Notes under the pieces: generated by a model | Databases searched by the model: none | Seen by the model: only the letters and a program-made list of their open reading frames with translations | Told to the model about the DNA's origin: nothing | Made by a program: the position numbers and the translations under genes | Part shown: positions 25,569 through 34,673 of the stretch, in pieces | Layout: each line of letters starts with the position of its first letter | Position numbering within the stretch: the first letter of the stretch is position 1 | Assembly: GCF_900102675.1 (NCBI RefSeq) | Contig: NZ_FMYX01000006.1 | Location: 124,001-188,000 of the forward strand | From: Pseudomonas guariconensis | Lineage (GTDB): Bacteria; Pseudomonadota; Gammaproteobacteria; Pseudomonadales; Pseudomonadaceae | Direction: 5' to 3' | Length of the DNA: 64,000 nt

Positions 25569-27869
25569 TCACAGCAACTCGAAGCTCTGCTGCTGCACAG
25601 CCTCGGAGTCGAGGCCGACCTGGACATTGAACTGCCCCGGCTCTGCGACCCGTTGCAGCTGGCCATTGTAGAACTTCAGATCATCCTCGCTGATGCGGAA
25701 GGTCAAGGTGCGCGACTCGCCAGCCTTGAGCATCAGTTTCTGGAAGTTTTTCAGTTCTTTGACCGGACGGCTCATGGAAGCGCTGACATCCTGAACGTAG
25801 AGCTGGACCACGGTTTCGCCGTCGCGCTTGCCGGTGTTCTTCACCGTCACCTTGGCCTCCAGCGTGCCGCCACGCTTGAGCTGCTGGCTACCCAACGACA
25901 GGCCGGACAGTTCGAAGCTGCTGTAGCTCAGGCCATAGCCGAACGGGTAGAGCGGGCCGTTGGGCTCCTCGAAGTACTGCGAGGTGTAGTTGCCTGGCTT
26001 GCCCGGAGTGTATGGCCGGCCGATGCGCATGTGGTTGTAGTACATCGGGATTTGCCCGACCGAACGCGGGAAGGTGATCGCCAGCTTGCCGGACGGGTTG
26101 TAGTCGCCGAACAGTACATCGGCGATCGCGTTGCCGCCTTCGGTGCCGCTGAACCAGGTTTCCAGCAATGCGTCGGCCTGCTCACGCTCCCAGGCCAGCG
26201 ACAGCGGGCGGCCGTTCATCAACACCAGTACCAAAGGCTTGCCGGTAGCCTTCAGCGCCTTGATCAAGTCACGCTGCACTGCCGGGATTTCCAGCGTGGT
26301 ACGGCTGGAGGATTCGTGGGACATGCCGCGAGACTCGCCGACCACCGCCACCACCACATCCGATTGTTTGGCGGCCTTGACCGCTTCGTCGATCAGCACG
26401 GCGGCTGGACGCGGGTCGTCGACGATCTCGGGCGCGGCGAAGTTGAGGAAGTTCAGGTAGTCGAAGATGGCCTTGTCGCCGGTGACGTTCGAGCCTTTGG
26501 CGTAAAGCAGCTTGGCCTTGCCCTCCAAGGCGCGGCGCAGGCCTTCGCGCACGGTCACAGAGTGTTCCGGTTTGCCGTCGGCGGCCCAACTGCCCATCAT
26601 GTCGATTGGTGCATCGGCCAGAGGGCCGACCAAGGCGATGGTGCCGGCCTTCTTCAGAGGCAGGGTCTGGTCGCGGTTTTCCAGCAGGACCAGGCTGCGG
26701 CGTGCCACGTCACGGGCGGCTTCGCGGTGCAGGCGGCTTTCAGCGTAGTAATCCTTGACGTCGTTTTCGGCCTTGCCGATGCGCACGTACGGGTCCTTGA
26801 ACAGGCCCATGTCGTACTTGGCGCCCAGCACTTCGCGCACGGCCTGGTTCAGTTCGGCCTGGGTCACTTCACCGGACTTGAGCAGGCCGGGCAGTTCCTC
26901 GCCGTAGAGCGTGTCGTTCATGCTCATGTCGATACCGGCCTTGATGGCCAGCTTGGCGGCTTCGCGACCGTCCTGGGCCACGCCATGGCGGATCAGTTCC
27001 TGGATGGCGCCGTGGTCGCTGATGGTCACACCCTTGAAGCCCCACTCCTTGCGCAGCAGGTCGTTCATCAGCCAGGTGTTGGAGGTGGCCGGCACGCCAT
27101 TGATCGAGTTCAGTGCGACCATCACGCCACCGGCGCCGGCCTCCAGGCTGGCGCGGTAGGGCGGCAGGTAGTCGTTGTACATCTTCGGCAGGCTCATATC
27201 GACTGTGTTGTAGTCGCGCCCGCCTTCCACCGCGCCGTACAGGGCGAAGTGCTTGACGATGGCCATGATGCTGTCGGGTTCGGCCGGGCTGGTGCCCTGG
27301 AATGCCTTGACCATTACCTGGCCGATTTTCGAAGTGAGATAGGTGTCCTCACCGAAGCCCTCGCTGGTGCGGCCCCAGCGTGGGTCGCGGGCGATATCGA
27401 CCATCGGGCCGAAGGTCATGTCCAGGGAGTCGGCGGCCGCCTCGATCGCCGAGGTGCGGCCGACCTTGGCAATGGCGTCCATGTCCCAAGTCGCCGCCAG
27501 GCCCAGGCCGATCGGGAAAATGGTGCGCTCGCCATGGATGGTGTCGTAGGCGAAGAACATCGGGATCTTCAGGCGGCTGCGCATAGCAGCGTCCTGCATC
27601 GGCCGGTTCTCGGGGGCAGTGCGCGAGTTGAAGGTGCCGCCGATGCGTCCGGCCGCGATTTCTTCACGGATCTTCTCGCGGGGCATTTCCGGGCCGATGC
27701 TGATCAGGCGCAACTGGCCGATCTTCTCGGCCTCGGTCATCTGGCCGATCAGGTGTTCGATGAACGCCTGCTTGTCCTGCAGCGGCGGTGCGGAGGTGGC
27801 GGCCAGGGCCGCCTGACTGGCAAGGCCCATGGCCAGGCCCAGCAAAGACAGTTTCATCATGAATTCCAT
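25569..27869 (-). CDS. bglX: Periplasmic beta-glucosidase, glycoside hydrolase family 3
   Basis: A 766-residue exported GH3 enzyme that splits beta-linked gluco-oligosaccharides. A signal peptide (MEFMMKLSLLGLAMGLASQAALA) is followed by the (beta/alpha)8 domain with KHFALYGAVEGGRDYN and the nucleophile motif VTISDHGAI (Asp near residue 290). The alpha/beta sandwich domain and a C-terminal fibronectin-III-like domain (GLSYSSFELSGLSL onward) complete the family layout. AAGGGG lies 8 bases before ATG 27869. It precedes mifSR on the same strand but is separated by a hairpin, so it may be a separate unit. Confidence 0.94.
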   Translation of the reverse strand: MEFMMKLSLLGLAMGLASQAALAATSAPPLQDKQAFIEHLIGQMTEAEKIGQLRLISIGPEMPREKIREEIAAGRIGGTFNSRTAPENRPMQDAAMRSRLKIPMFFAYDTIHGERTIFPIGLGLAATWDMDAIAKVGRTSAIEAAADSLDMTFGPMVDIARDPRWGRTSEGFGEDTYLTSKIGQVMVKAFQGTSPAEPDSIMAIVKHFALYGAVEGGRDYNTVDMSLPKMYNDYLPPYRASLEAGAGGVMVALNSINGVPATSNTWLMNDLLRKEWGFKGVTISDHGAIQELIRHGVAQDGREAAKLAIKAGIDMSMNDTLYGEELPGLLKSGEVTQAELNQAVREVLGAKYDMGLFKDPYVRIGKAENDVKDYYAESRLHREAARDVARRSLVLLENRDQTLPLKKAGTIALVGPLADAPIDMMGSWAADGKPEHSVTVREGLRRALEGKAKLLYAKGSNVTGDKAIFDYLNFLNFAAPEIVDDPRPAAVLIDEAVKAAKQSDVVVAVVGESRGMSHESSSRTTLEIPAVQRDLIKALKATGKPLVLVLMNGRPLSLAWEREQADALLETWFSGTEGGNAIADVLFGDYNPSGKLAITFPRSVGQIPMYYNHMRIGRPYTPGKPGNYTSQYFEEPNGPLYPFGYGLSYSSFELSGLSLGSQQLKRGGTLEAKVTVKNTGKRDGETVVQLYVQDVSASMSRPVKELKNFQKLMLKAGESRTLTFRISEDDLKFYNGQLQRVAEPGQFNVQVGLDSEAVQQQSFELL

Positions 27870-28088
27870 TGTCGTGGCCCCTTGCCGTATCCAGGGGGAT
27901 ACGTGTACGGCCGGAGTTTTTCTTGGCGGCTATTGTTGTACAGTTCGCCGGGCTTCACTTGGCTGATCGGCCCTGCCTGGTCCAATGCAGCGGCGGATTA
28001 TGCCTTATATGGCGGGCATCATGAGATACACTTCCCGCCGACCGGCTGTCGGGACAACAACAATAAGAACGATCGAGAGACCCATGGC

Positions 28089-28706
28089 ATGACTGTCTTC
28101 AACGAATACGAGCAGCGCCAGATTGCCGAGGCCATCGCTCGGGCCGAGCAACGCACCGATGCGGAACTGGTGACCGTGCTGGCGCGCCGCGCGGACGATT
28201 ACGCCTACCTGCCCCTGCTATGGGCCGCGCTGCTGGCTTTGGCCATACCGGGCCTGGCGCACATGGCCTTGGGGTGGCCTGATTTGCGCAGCCTGTTGGT
28301 GGTCCAGGTAGTGACGTTCGTCGGCCTGTGCCTGCTGCTGCGCAATCCACGTTTGGCCAGCCGCCTGGTCCCGCGCCTGTTGCGTCAGCGCCGCGCCTCG
28401 GGCCTGGCTCGGCAACAGTTTCTCGAGCTCAACTTGCAACACACCGCCGGTGCTACCGGGGTGCTGATCTTCGTCAGCGAGGCCGAGCGACATGTGGAGA
28501 TCCTGGTCGACGAGGGCATTGCCCGGCATCTGCCCGAGCAGCCGTGGGATGCCATCATCGCCCGCTTTACCGAGCAGGTGTGCCAGGGCCAGACCCTGCA
28601 GGGCTTCGTCGATTGCATCGAAGCCTGTGGCGAGCTGCTAAGCGAACACGTACCGCCGACCTTCGCGCGCAACGAGCTGCCCAACCGCCTGGTGATCCTG
28701 GACTGA
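28089..28706 (+). CDS. TPM-domain membrane protein
   Basis: A 205-residue protein with an N-terminal segment NEYEQRQIAEAIARAEQRTDAELVTVLARRADDY (residues ~4-37), two membrane helices (~40-57 and ~66-86), and a C-terminal part containing HTAGATGVLIFVSEAERHVEILVDEGI, the core of the TPM/repair-type domain. TPM proteins are linked to photosystem or membrane-protein maintenance in other organisms; in pseudomonads the role is unknown. Two such genes often occur together, but here it stands alone. ATG 28089 opens the domain directly. Confidence 0.75.
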   Translation: MTVFNEYEQRQIAEAIARAEQRTDAELVTVLARRADDYAYLPLLWAALLALAIPGLAHMALGWPDLRSLLVVQVVTFVGLCLLLRNPRLASRLVPRLLRQRRASGLARQQFLELNLQHTAGATGVLIFVSEAERHVEILVDEGIARHLPEQPWDAIIARFTEQVCQGQTLQGFVDCIEACGELLSEHVPPTFARNELPNRLVILD

Positions 28707-28778
28707 GCCGCGTCCATCGATTAAAGCTTCGCGCTGGCCGGGCATCGACGTAAAATGTCGGCCATTGCGCGCTGCGCG

Positions 28779-28788
28779 CCCCCCCCCC
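28779..28788. repeat. C10 homopolymer tract
   Basis: Ten consecutive C residues lie 23 bases before the ATG at 28812. They are also inside an alternative in-frame start at 28755, so a change in tract length would alter or cut that upstream reading frame. Confidence 0.85.
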
Positions 28789-28811
28789 GCGATTCGAGGC
28801 ACCCACTTTCC

Positions 28812-30029
28812 ATGTCCGCCACTCCCTCCGCTATCACCGCGCCGGATGCGCGTGCCCAGTTCCTGGCTTTGCTGGCCGATGCCTTGCAGGCCGGTACCCT
28901 GGTCAAGCTGGTGCTGGCGCGCCATGTCGGCGTTGACCAGACCCTTCAGCGGATCATCGCCAAGCCTTTACAGGTCAAGGGCCAGGACTGCCTGTCGCTG
29001 GTCTACCGCCACCAGACCCGTGACATTACCCGCAACCTGCCGCTGGAGCAGGCCCAGACGCTGGTGGCCGAGCTGTTGCCCGAGAGTTTTCGCAATGCAC
29101 ATCTGTTCACCGCCGAGGGCGAGGTGCAGCTGGGTTTCAGCAAAAAGGGCAAGCCGATGCTCCAGCGCCACATCGCCCAACCTGCCCGTGAACAGGCTGC
29201 CACTACCCATGATCGGGAGAAGAAGCGCTACCTGGAGCTGTCGCGGCCGTTCTTGCGCGATCTAGGAGTGACCGATGCCCAGGGCGCGTTGATTCCGTCC
29301 ATGTCGCGCAAGTGGAAGCAGATCAACAAGTTCATCGAGGTCTTCGACCACGCCCTGGCCAGCGCACCCCTGACCATGGACCAGCCGCTACGGGTGGCGG
29401 ATTTCGGTTCGGGCAAGGGCTACCTGACCTTCGCCATGCACGACTACCTGCGCAACAGCCTGGTGCGTGAAGCCCTGGTGACCGGTGTCGAGCTGCGTCA
29501 GGACATGGTCGACCTGTGCAACGCCGCTGCCGCGCGGCTGGAGCACCCTGGCCTTGAGTTCCAGTGCGGCGACGTGCGCAGCGTGGTGCCCGAAGCCATC
29601 GAGGTGATGATCGCGTTGCACGCCTGCGACATTGCCACCGACTACGCCATCCATACCGGCATCCGTTGCAACGCCGCGATCATCATGTGCTCGCCGTGCT
29701 GCCACAAGCAGATCCGCCCGCAACTGCACAGCCCAGGCCTGCTCCAGCCGATGTTGCAGTACGGCCTGCACCTCGGCCAGCAGGCCGAGATGCTCACCGA
29801 CAGCCTACGCGCCCTTTACCTCGAGGCCTGCGGCTACGAGACCAAGGTGTTCGAGTTCATCTCCCTGGAGCACACCAACAAGAACAAGATGATTCTGGCG
29901 GTCAAGCGCCGGCAGGCGGGGGACAACACCGCATTGCTGGCCAAGATCGAGCAGCTGAAGGCGTTCTATGGCGTGAAGGAGCATTGCCTGGAGACGTTGT
30001 TGCGTCAGGATGGGTTGCTCGCCGCTTGA
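28812..30029 (+). CDS. SAM-dependent methyltransferase (methyltransferase_32/TRM13-like fold)
   Basis: A 405-residue protein. The SAM-binding motif VADFGSGKGYLTFAMHDYL is at residues ~195-213, then VTGVELRQDMVDLCN, FQCGDVRSV and MIALHACDIATDYAIHTGI, with the conserved cluster MCSPCCHKQIRP. The N-terminal 150 residues are a separate domain found with this methyltransferase type. These proteins are probably RNA or small-molecule methylases; the substrate is unknown. ATG 28812 is preferred; an in-frame ATG at 28755 would place a C10 tract inside the coding sequence. Confidence 0.8.
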   Translation: MSATPSAITAPDARAQFLALLADALQAGTLVKLVLARHVGVDQTLQRIIAKPLQVKGQDCLSLVYRHQTRDITRNLPLEQAQTLVAELLPESFRNAHLFTAEGEVQLGFSKKGKPMLQRHIAQPAREQAATTHDREKKRYLELSRPFLRDLGVTDAQGALIPSMSRKWKQINKFIEVFDHALASAPLTMDQPLRVADFGSGKGYLTFAMHDYLRNSLVREALVTGVELRQDMVDLCNAAAARLEHPGLEFQCGDVRSVVPEAIEVMIALHACDIATDYAIHTGIRCNAAIIMCSPCCHKQIRPQLHSPGLLQPMLQYGLHLGQQAEMLTDSLRALYLEACGYETKVFEFISLEHTNKNKMILAVKRRQAGDNTALLAKIEQLKAFYGVKEHCLETLLRQDGLLAA

Positions 30030-30030
30030 C

Positions 30031-30063
30031 CTGTCTTGGGGTGTACAGCAGCCCATGACAGGT
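30031..30063. terminator. Weak hairpin between convergent genes
   Basis: CCTGTC and GACAGG with inner TGGG/CCCA pairing surround an 11-base loop, in the 41 bases between the methyltransferase stop and the DUF4917 stop. No T-run. Confidence 0.35.
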
Positions 30064-30070
30064 GGAGCAT

Positions 30071-31087
30071 TCATCTGGGTCGGGCGTGTTCTGCCGGTCC
30101 CACGATTGCCAACGCCGGGTTGCCCAGCGGGTGGCTGGCGGCGTCGAAGAAGTGCACGGCCGTTCCTGGCAGGTCGGCGAAGCGCTGCATGAAATGCTGC
30201 TTCTGGTTGATGATCGACGCTTCGCTCAAGGGGCGGATGGCGATCGACAGGTGCGTGGGCCGGGCTTGGCGAATGGCCTCGAGCAGGTGCTGATCGCTGG
30301 CGTCCAGGTGCTGGCCGAACAGGCATAGGCCCTCGCGTTCCCCGGACAGTTGGCCCAACCCCCACGACAGGTAGTCCGAGGCGCGGATAGCGCGCAGTTT
30401 TTCTTCGCTGCGGCTCTCGTTGACGAACAGCGGCACTTCCCCCGGAATGTTCACGGCAAAGCCTTCGAGCAGCTCGGCGCATTCGGCGCTGCGCTGGCGG
30501 GTGGTGCCGTCGGGGAGTTTGAGCAGGTGCAGCCCGCCGTGCAGATGAACGATGCGGATGCCTTCGGTCGCGGTGCGGCGCACATCGAAGAAGCCCTGCT
30601 CGTCGAACAGCGTGGCGAAGCCTTCCGGCGCCTGATTGACAGCCCAAGGCAGGAGCAGGTCGTAGTTACTGGTGTAGACGTTGCGGTAGCTGCGCAGAGC
30701 CTGGTTGATCGTCGCCAAGGTGTCGCTCGGCACGCGCGTCCAGGGCAGGTGCACGGCGCGCGTGGCGTGGATCAGGGCTTCCTTGATCGAGTAGTAGCGG
30801 TTCAGTGGCGCGGTGGAGTTGATGGCCAGCGCGGCATTGGCGCGTACCGTGGTGTTCAGGGTGCTGAGCACCGGCTCGAACAGCTCGGTACCCAGGGACT
30901 TGAACAGCGCCTGGTCGCTTACGCCCAAGGCCTTGTGACGGACCCGCTGGGCCTCCTCGAACAGCGAGAAGTAGCCGAACGGCTTCCACACGGCACGGCT
31001 GGCGCCGTTGCCCACCAGCAGGGCAGTGCAGGGATGGCGGTCATTGAGCGCCTGCCAGGAGGGCAGGTGGGCATCGAGAGAAGGCAT
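30071..31087 (-). CDS. DUF4917 protein, SIR2-like Rossmann fold
   Basis: A 338-residue cytosolic protein. Near the N-terminus TALLVGNGASRAVWKPFGY resembles the SIR2 nucleotide-binding loop; YTSNYDLLLPWAVN near residue 135 and IVHLHGGLHLL near 180 match the SIR2 pattern of Asn-Tyr-Asp and His-Gly. These are consistent with an NAD-binding fold, and relatives occur as NADase domains in phage-defence systems. No partner effector or defence genes are beside it. Start: ATG 31087; a TTG at 31105 would add six residues (MPNGPA). Function not established. Confidence 0.75.
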   Translation of the reverse strand: MPSLDAHLPSWQALNDRHPCTALLVGNGASRAVWKPFGYFSLFEEAQRVRHKALGVSDQALFKSLGTELFEPVLSTLNTTVRANAALAINSTAPLNRYYSIKEALIHATRAVHLPWTRVPSDTLATINQALRSYRNVYTSNYDLLLPWAVNQAPEGFATLFDEQGFFDVRRTATEGIRIVHLHGGLHLLKLPDGTTRQRSAECAELLEGFAVNIPGEVPLFVNESRSEEKLRAIRASDYLSWGLGQLSGEREGLCLFGQHLDASDQHLLEAIRQARPTHLSIAIRPLSEASIINQKQHFMQRFADLPGTAVHFFDAASHPLGNPALAIVGPAEHARPR

Positions 31088-31219
31088 GGCAGGTCCATTG
31101 GGCAAGGCGAGGAACGCGGGGACTTTAGCATGCCGCAGCCTTGATGCGGGACGCGCACCGCGCTTGCCTAGGCCAGGCCTCCCCAGCGCGTGCCTGCTCG
31201 TGACCGGGCCACGGACTGC

Positions 31220-32923
31220 TTACGGTTCGAGTACCGGATGTCGGCGTGTGCGGTTGCGCCACACCCGATACGCCCGAATTCCTGCACGCACCGAGCCGAA
31301 CAGCAGCTTTTCTTCCATTTCCCGCGCCATGCCTGAGCGCACCAGCATGCGCAGGAAGTTGCCACGGGCGCGGGCGATGGCGAAGTAGATACCTTGGGCG
31401 GCGAGGGTGTCGCGCACTTCGCGCAGGGCGGCGACGCCGCTGACGTCGATGCTGGTCACCGCCTCGGCGTCGAACAGTACGGCCTGGGGCTTGCTCTCAC
31501 CTTGGACGGCATCGAGCAGGCGCATCTTGAAGTAGTCGGCGTTGAAAAACAGGATCGCGTCGTCGAAGCGATACACCACAAGGCCCGGCACCGTCCGCGC
31601 TTCGGGGTGATGGCGAACGTCGACCTGGCCCTCGACGCCGGGCAGCCAGCCAAGGACGGCGTCGGTGGGCTGATAGATGCTGTACAGCAGGCGCAGGATC
31701 GCCAGGGTCACGGCGAAGATGATCCCAGGCAGCACACCCAGACTGAGGACGCCGGCGGTGGTGAGCAGGCACAGCCAGAATTCGAAGCGGCTGAGCTTGT
31801 GGATCTTGCTCAGGGACTTCACATCGATCAACCCCCAGCCGGCCATCAACAAGACGGCGCCCAGCGCCGCCTGGGGAATCCACGCCATGGGGGCGGTGAA
31901 GAACAGCAGAATCAAGGCGATTACCAGCGCGGCGATGATGCCGACCAGTTGGCTCTTGCCTCCGACCATGTCGTTGACCGCCGTGCGCGAGTCGGCGCCG
32001 CTGATGGCAAAGCCCTGGGACATCCCCGCCGCCAGGTTGCTCACGCCGAGGGCAACGAACTCGTGGTTGGCATTGATCGCATAGCCGTGGCGGGCGGCGA
32101 AGCTGCGAGCGGTGAGCATCGCGCTGCAGAAACTGACGGTGGCGATGCCCAGGGCATCGCGCAACAGGCTTTTGGTTTCCGCCAGGGTGCTTTGCGGCCA
32201 TGCCAGCTCCGGAATGCCTGCTGGCACCGGGCCGAGAATGGCGACGCCGAAGCGGTCGAGGCCGAACAGGCCGGCCAGCAAGGTGAATACCGCCACGGTC
32301 ACCAGCGCTGCCGGCAAGCGGGGGTAGCGTCGCGGCAGCCAGACCAGCAGGCCCAGGCCGACCAGGCCGATGGCCAGGGTCAGCCAGTGGATCTCGCCCA
32401 GGCGCTGGAGAAAGTTGATCAGGCTAAGGATGAAACCGTCGCCTTCGATCTTGAACCCCACCACCTTGCTCATCTGCCCGGCGATCAGACTCAGGCCGAT
32501 ACCATTGAGATAGCCGATCAGGATGGGGCGCGAGAAGAAGCTGGCGATGAAGCCCGCCCGCGCGACGCCGGCGGCGATCAGCATCACGCCGACCAGCACC
32601 GTGACGATCACCGAAAGCTCGGCGATGCGGTGCGGATCGCCCATCGCCAGTGGGGCGACGGCGCCGGCGATCATGGCGCAAGTAGCGGCGTCCGGGCCGA
32701 CCATGAGTTGGCGGGAGCTGCCGACCAGGGCATAGACGATCATCGGCAGCACGCAGGCGTATAGCCCGTACTGGGGTGGCAGGCCGACGATCTGGGCATA
32801 GGCGATGGCAATGGGGATCTGGATCGCGGCCACCGAAAGGCCGGCCTGAAGGTCAGCGTGGAACCACTCGCGGCGGTAGTGCAGCAGATTGGCCAGGCCC
32901 GGTAGCCAGCGGGAGAGAAACAT
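31220..32923 (-). CDS. SulP-family anion permease with STAS domain
   Basis: A 567-residue inner-membrane transporter. The N-terminal part has about 12 membrane segments, with the SulP signature near VAAIQIPIAIAYAQIVGLPPQYGLYACVLPMIVYALVGSSRQLMVGPDAATC (residues ~30-82). The C-terminal STAS domain (about 430-550) holds AVLFDAEAVTSIDVSGVAALREV. Substrates in the family are sulfate, bicarbonate or dicarboxylates, and none can be assigned here. No carbonic anhydrase or cys gene is beside it. Full length and isolated. Confidence 0.9.
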   Translation of the reverse strand: MFLSRWLPGLANLLHYRREWFHADLQAGLSVAAIQIPIAIAYAQIVGLPPQYGLYACVLPMIVYALVGSSRQLMVGPDAATCAMIAGAVAPLAMGDPHRIAELSVIVTVLVGVMLIAAGVARAGFIASFFSRPILIGYLNGIGLSLIAGQMSKVVGFKIEGDGFILSLINFLQRLGEIHWLTLAIGLVGLGLLVWLPRRYPRLPAALVTVAVFTLLAGLFGLDRFGVAILGPVPAGIPELAWPQSTLAETKSLLRDALGIATVSFCSAMLTARSFAARHGYAINANHEFVALGVSNLAAGMSQGFAISGADSRTAVNDMVGGKSQLVGIIAALVIALILLFFTAPMAWIPQAALGAVLLMAGWGLIDVKSLSKIHKLSRFEFWLCLLTTAGVLSLGVLPGIIFAVTLAILRLLYSIYQPTDAVLGWLPGVEGQVDVRHHPEARTVPGLVVYRFDDAILFFNADYFKMRLLDAVQGESKPQAVLFDAEAVTSIDVSGVAALREVRDTLAAQGIYFAIARARGNFLRMLVRSGMAREMEEKLLFGSVRAGIRAYRVWRNRTRRHPVLEP

Positions 32924-33229
32924 GCACGCGTCCTTGGAAATGTTTCGGGGTGCTGATCAGCATAAGTGTCCTGAGGCCGCTTCGCTTGCGAGCCCACGGA
33001 CAGCATTCAAGCTGATCGGGTCGATGATGGCTATGGGCTAGGTCAAGAACAGCGGAGATTGGGCAGCGAAGGGGAGGTTCACAATCCCGGAAGCTGTCGG
33101 AGCCTGCGATGGATAGCGGCCTTTGGATTGTCCAGGACTACGTAGATACGAACAGGCGCGCCTCGCGATAGGCGATGGGGGCTTGTATTGATTAAGGCTG
33201 GATCGGCGCGGGCTGCGCCTGGAGGAAAG
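32924..33229. other. Intergenic region upstream of the SulP gene
   Basis: About 300 bases between the permease start and the tRNA. It should hold the permease promoter. I see no gene; a short GGCGC-AGCCC-GCGCC hairpin lies near 33206-33220, just 3' of the tRNA. Confidence 0.45.
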
Positions 33230-33303
33230 TGGAGCGGGTAGAGGGAATCGAACCCTCACCGATAGCTTGGGAAGCTATAGTTGTACCATTCAACTATACC
33301 CGC
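33230..33303 (-). tRNA. tRNA-Gly (anticodon CCC)
   Basis: The minus strand gives a full cloverleaf starting GCGGGTATAGTT and ending TACCCGCTCCA. The acceptor stem GCGGGTA/TACCCGC is perfect, the anticodon arm is TAGC-TTCCCAA-GCTA with CCC at 34-36, and the T arm is GAGGG-TTCGATT-CCCTC. CCA is encoded. It reads GGG codons. Confidence 0.97.
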
Positions 33304-33362
33304 TTCAGAAGCCGACATTTTTACCAGAACACGCCAGTCATGAGAAGCCCGGCCGTGCAAAA

Positions 33363-33415
33363 AGGCCTGTCGGCGACGTGTAGCCCGGGGCACTGCAAGG
33401 GCTAGACGTCGCCGA
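33363..33415 (-). terminator. Intrinsic terminator of phaG
   Basis: TCGGCGACGT...TAGCCC pairs with GGGCTA...ACGTCGCCGA (one G/G mismatch, 12-base loop). On the minus strand the stem is followed by CAGGCCTTTTTGC. It starts 6 bases after the phaG stop codon. Confidence 0.8.
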
Positions 33416-33420
33416 ACCAC

Positions 33421-34305
33421 TCAGATAGCCAGTGCATGCTGCCCCTGTACGTAGTGACTGCGTTGACGGGGTTGGCGCAGCGTCGGGTTGAGGAAGCCAA
33501 GCATCGCGGCCCGGGTGTCCTCGCACGCGCTCTTGTGCTCGATATCCAGGAAGTGACCGGCATCGCGGATGACGCTGAAATGGCTTTGGACCACGTGCTG
33601 GCTGAAATGCCGCGCATCCTCGACGGTGGTGTACTCGTCACGGTCGCCATTGATGAACAGCACCGGGATGTCGATGTTGCGCGCCGATTTCAGGGCTCGC
33701 TCCAGATCATGATCCAGCACCTGGTTGATGTGGAAGTGCATTTGCGCGTACTCATGGCTGTCCAGGCTGCTCACATGGCGGTAGTTGAAGCGCTTGAACA
33801 GCGACGGCAGGTACTTGCCGATGGTGTCGTTGACCAGGTTGCCCACCTGGTAGCGGTCGCAGGCGGCCAGGTACTGGCAACCGCGCGCCAGGTAGTCGCG
33901 CATTGGCTCGTTGATGATCGGCGAGAACGAACTGACCACGGCCTTCTTCACCCGGCTCGGCTGGTGCGCCAGCGCCAGCAGGGCACAGGCACCGCCCCAG
34001 GAGAACGACATCACATGGTCGGCCTGGAAGTGCTCGATCAGCTCCAGGAGAATGTGCGCCTCGGTCTCCTTGGTGATCAGCCGTTCCTGATGGTTGTGCG
34101 GCTTGGACTTGCCAGCATAGGGCTGGTCGTACAACACAACGTTGAAATGCGGGTGCAGGCTGCGCACCGTCTGGGCGAAAGAGGCCGTTGTGGCCAGCGA
34201 TCCATTGATCAGGATGATCGTCTTCTCTGCTGCTTCCGCGCGATAGAACTCCGTGTAAACCCGATACTGACCTTGGATATCAAGCACAGCGATTTCTGGC
34301 CTCAT
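33421..34305 (-). CDS. phaG: 3-hydroxyacyl-ACP:CoA transferase/thioesterase PhaG
   Basis: A 294-residue alpha/beta-hydrolase that links fatty-acid synthesis to medium-chain polyhydroxyalkanoate production from sugars. The sequence is nearly that of P. putida PhaG: opening MRPEIAVLDIQGQYRVYTEFYR, nucleophile elbow VMSFSWGGACALLALAH near residue 100, the functionally required HX4D as HVSSLD near 178, and the terminal DAGHFLDIEHK. RhlA of rhamnolipid synthesis is the closest alternative, but no rhlB lies nearby and the N-terminus is PhaG-like. Monocistronic, with its own terminator. Confidence 0.95.
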   Translation of the reverse strand: MRPEIAVLDIQGQYRVYTEFYRAEAAEKTIILINGSLATTASFAQTVRSLHPHFNVVLYDQPYAGKSKPHNHQERLITKETEAHILLELIEHFQADHVMSFSWGGACALLALAHQPSRVKKAVVSSFSPIINEPMRDYLARGCQYLAACDRYQVGNLVNDTIGKYLPSLFKRFNYRHVSSLDSHEYAQMHFHINQVLDHDLERALKSARNIDIPVLFINGDRDEYTTVEDARHFSQHVVQSHFSVIRDAGHFLDIEHKSACEDTRAAMLGFLNPTLRQPRQRSHYVQGQHALAI

Positions 34306-34673
34306 GTCATCGACTCCTGGCGCAAAAAGGGTATTCGCGTGACCTAGGGTGCACGTTGTTTATGACAGGTAGGCATACGCCTGGAAGAGAAACCGGGGGC
34401 CCTTGTGTCGATCCATGGCACGGTCGTCGACGGTATTTGTTCTAGGTGGGCGGTTTGCCGTGCCCCAGGGCATCGAGACCCTGGGTGACCGGCAAAAGGC
34501 GTCTTGGACTGCAATCGTGACCGATAAGTCACATGCGGACCGACGAGTTTGATTCAAGCAGCAGGGTGGCGATCTCGCAAGTGCCGTTCAGGGGGATGGC
34601 ACGAGAAAAACAACGGGATGAACCTGTCTATACCGCTCTATGCAGGGGCCCACCTGCGCAGAGGCTTCGAGGT
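34306..34673. other. Intergenic region between phaG and rsuA
   Basis: The 368 bases include the phaG promoter region. I found no open frame with family similarity, no REP hairpin and no convincing -24/-12 or other operator. Confidence 0.45.

Noticed and set aside
25536..28088. Very long plus-strand open frame opposite bglX
   Set aside because: Antisense shadow of bglX; only the last part, from 28089, is a real gene (TPM domain).
33421..34305. RhlA instead of PhaG
   Set aside because: The sequence is PhaG-like from the first residue, has the HVSSLD motif, and no rhlB or rhlC is nearby.
34620..34640. Sigma-54 box (TGGCACG) near 34597 in the rsuA-phaG gap
   Set aside because: The -12 GC is missing at the right distance and it points into the antisense strand of rsuA.
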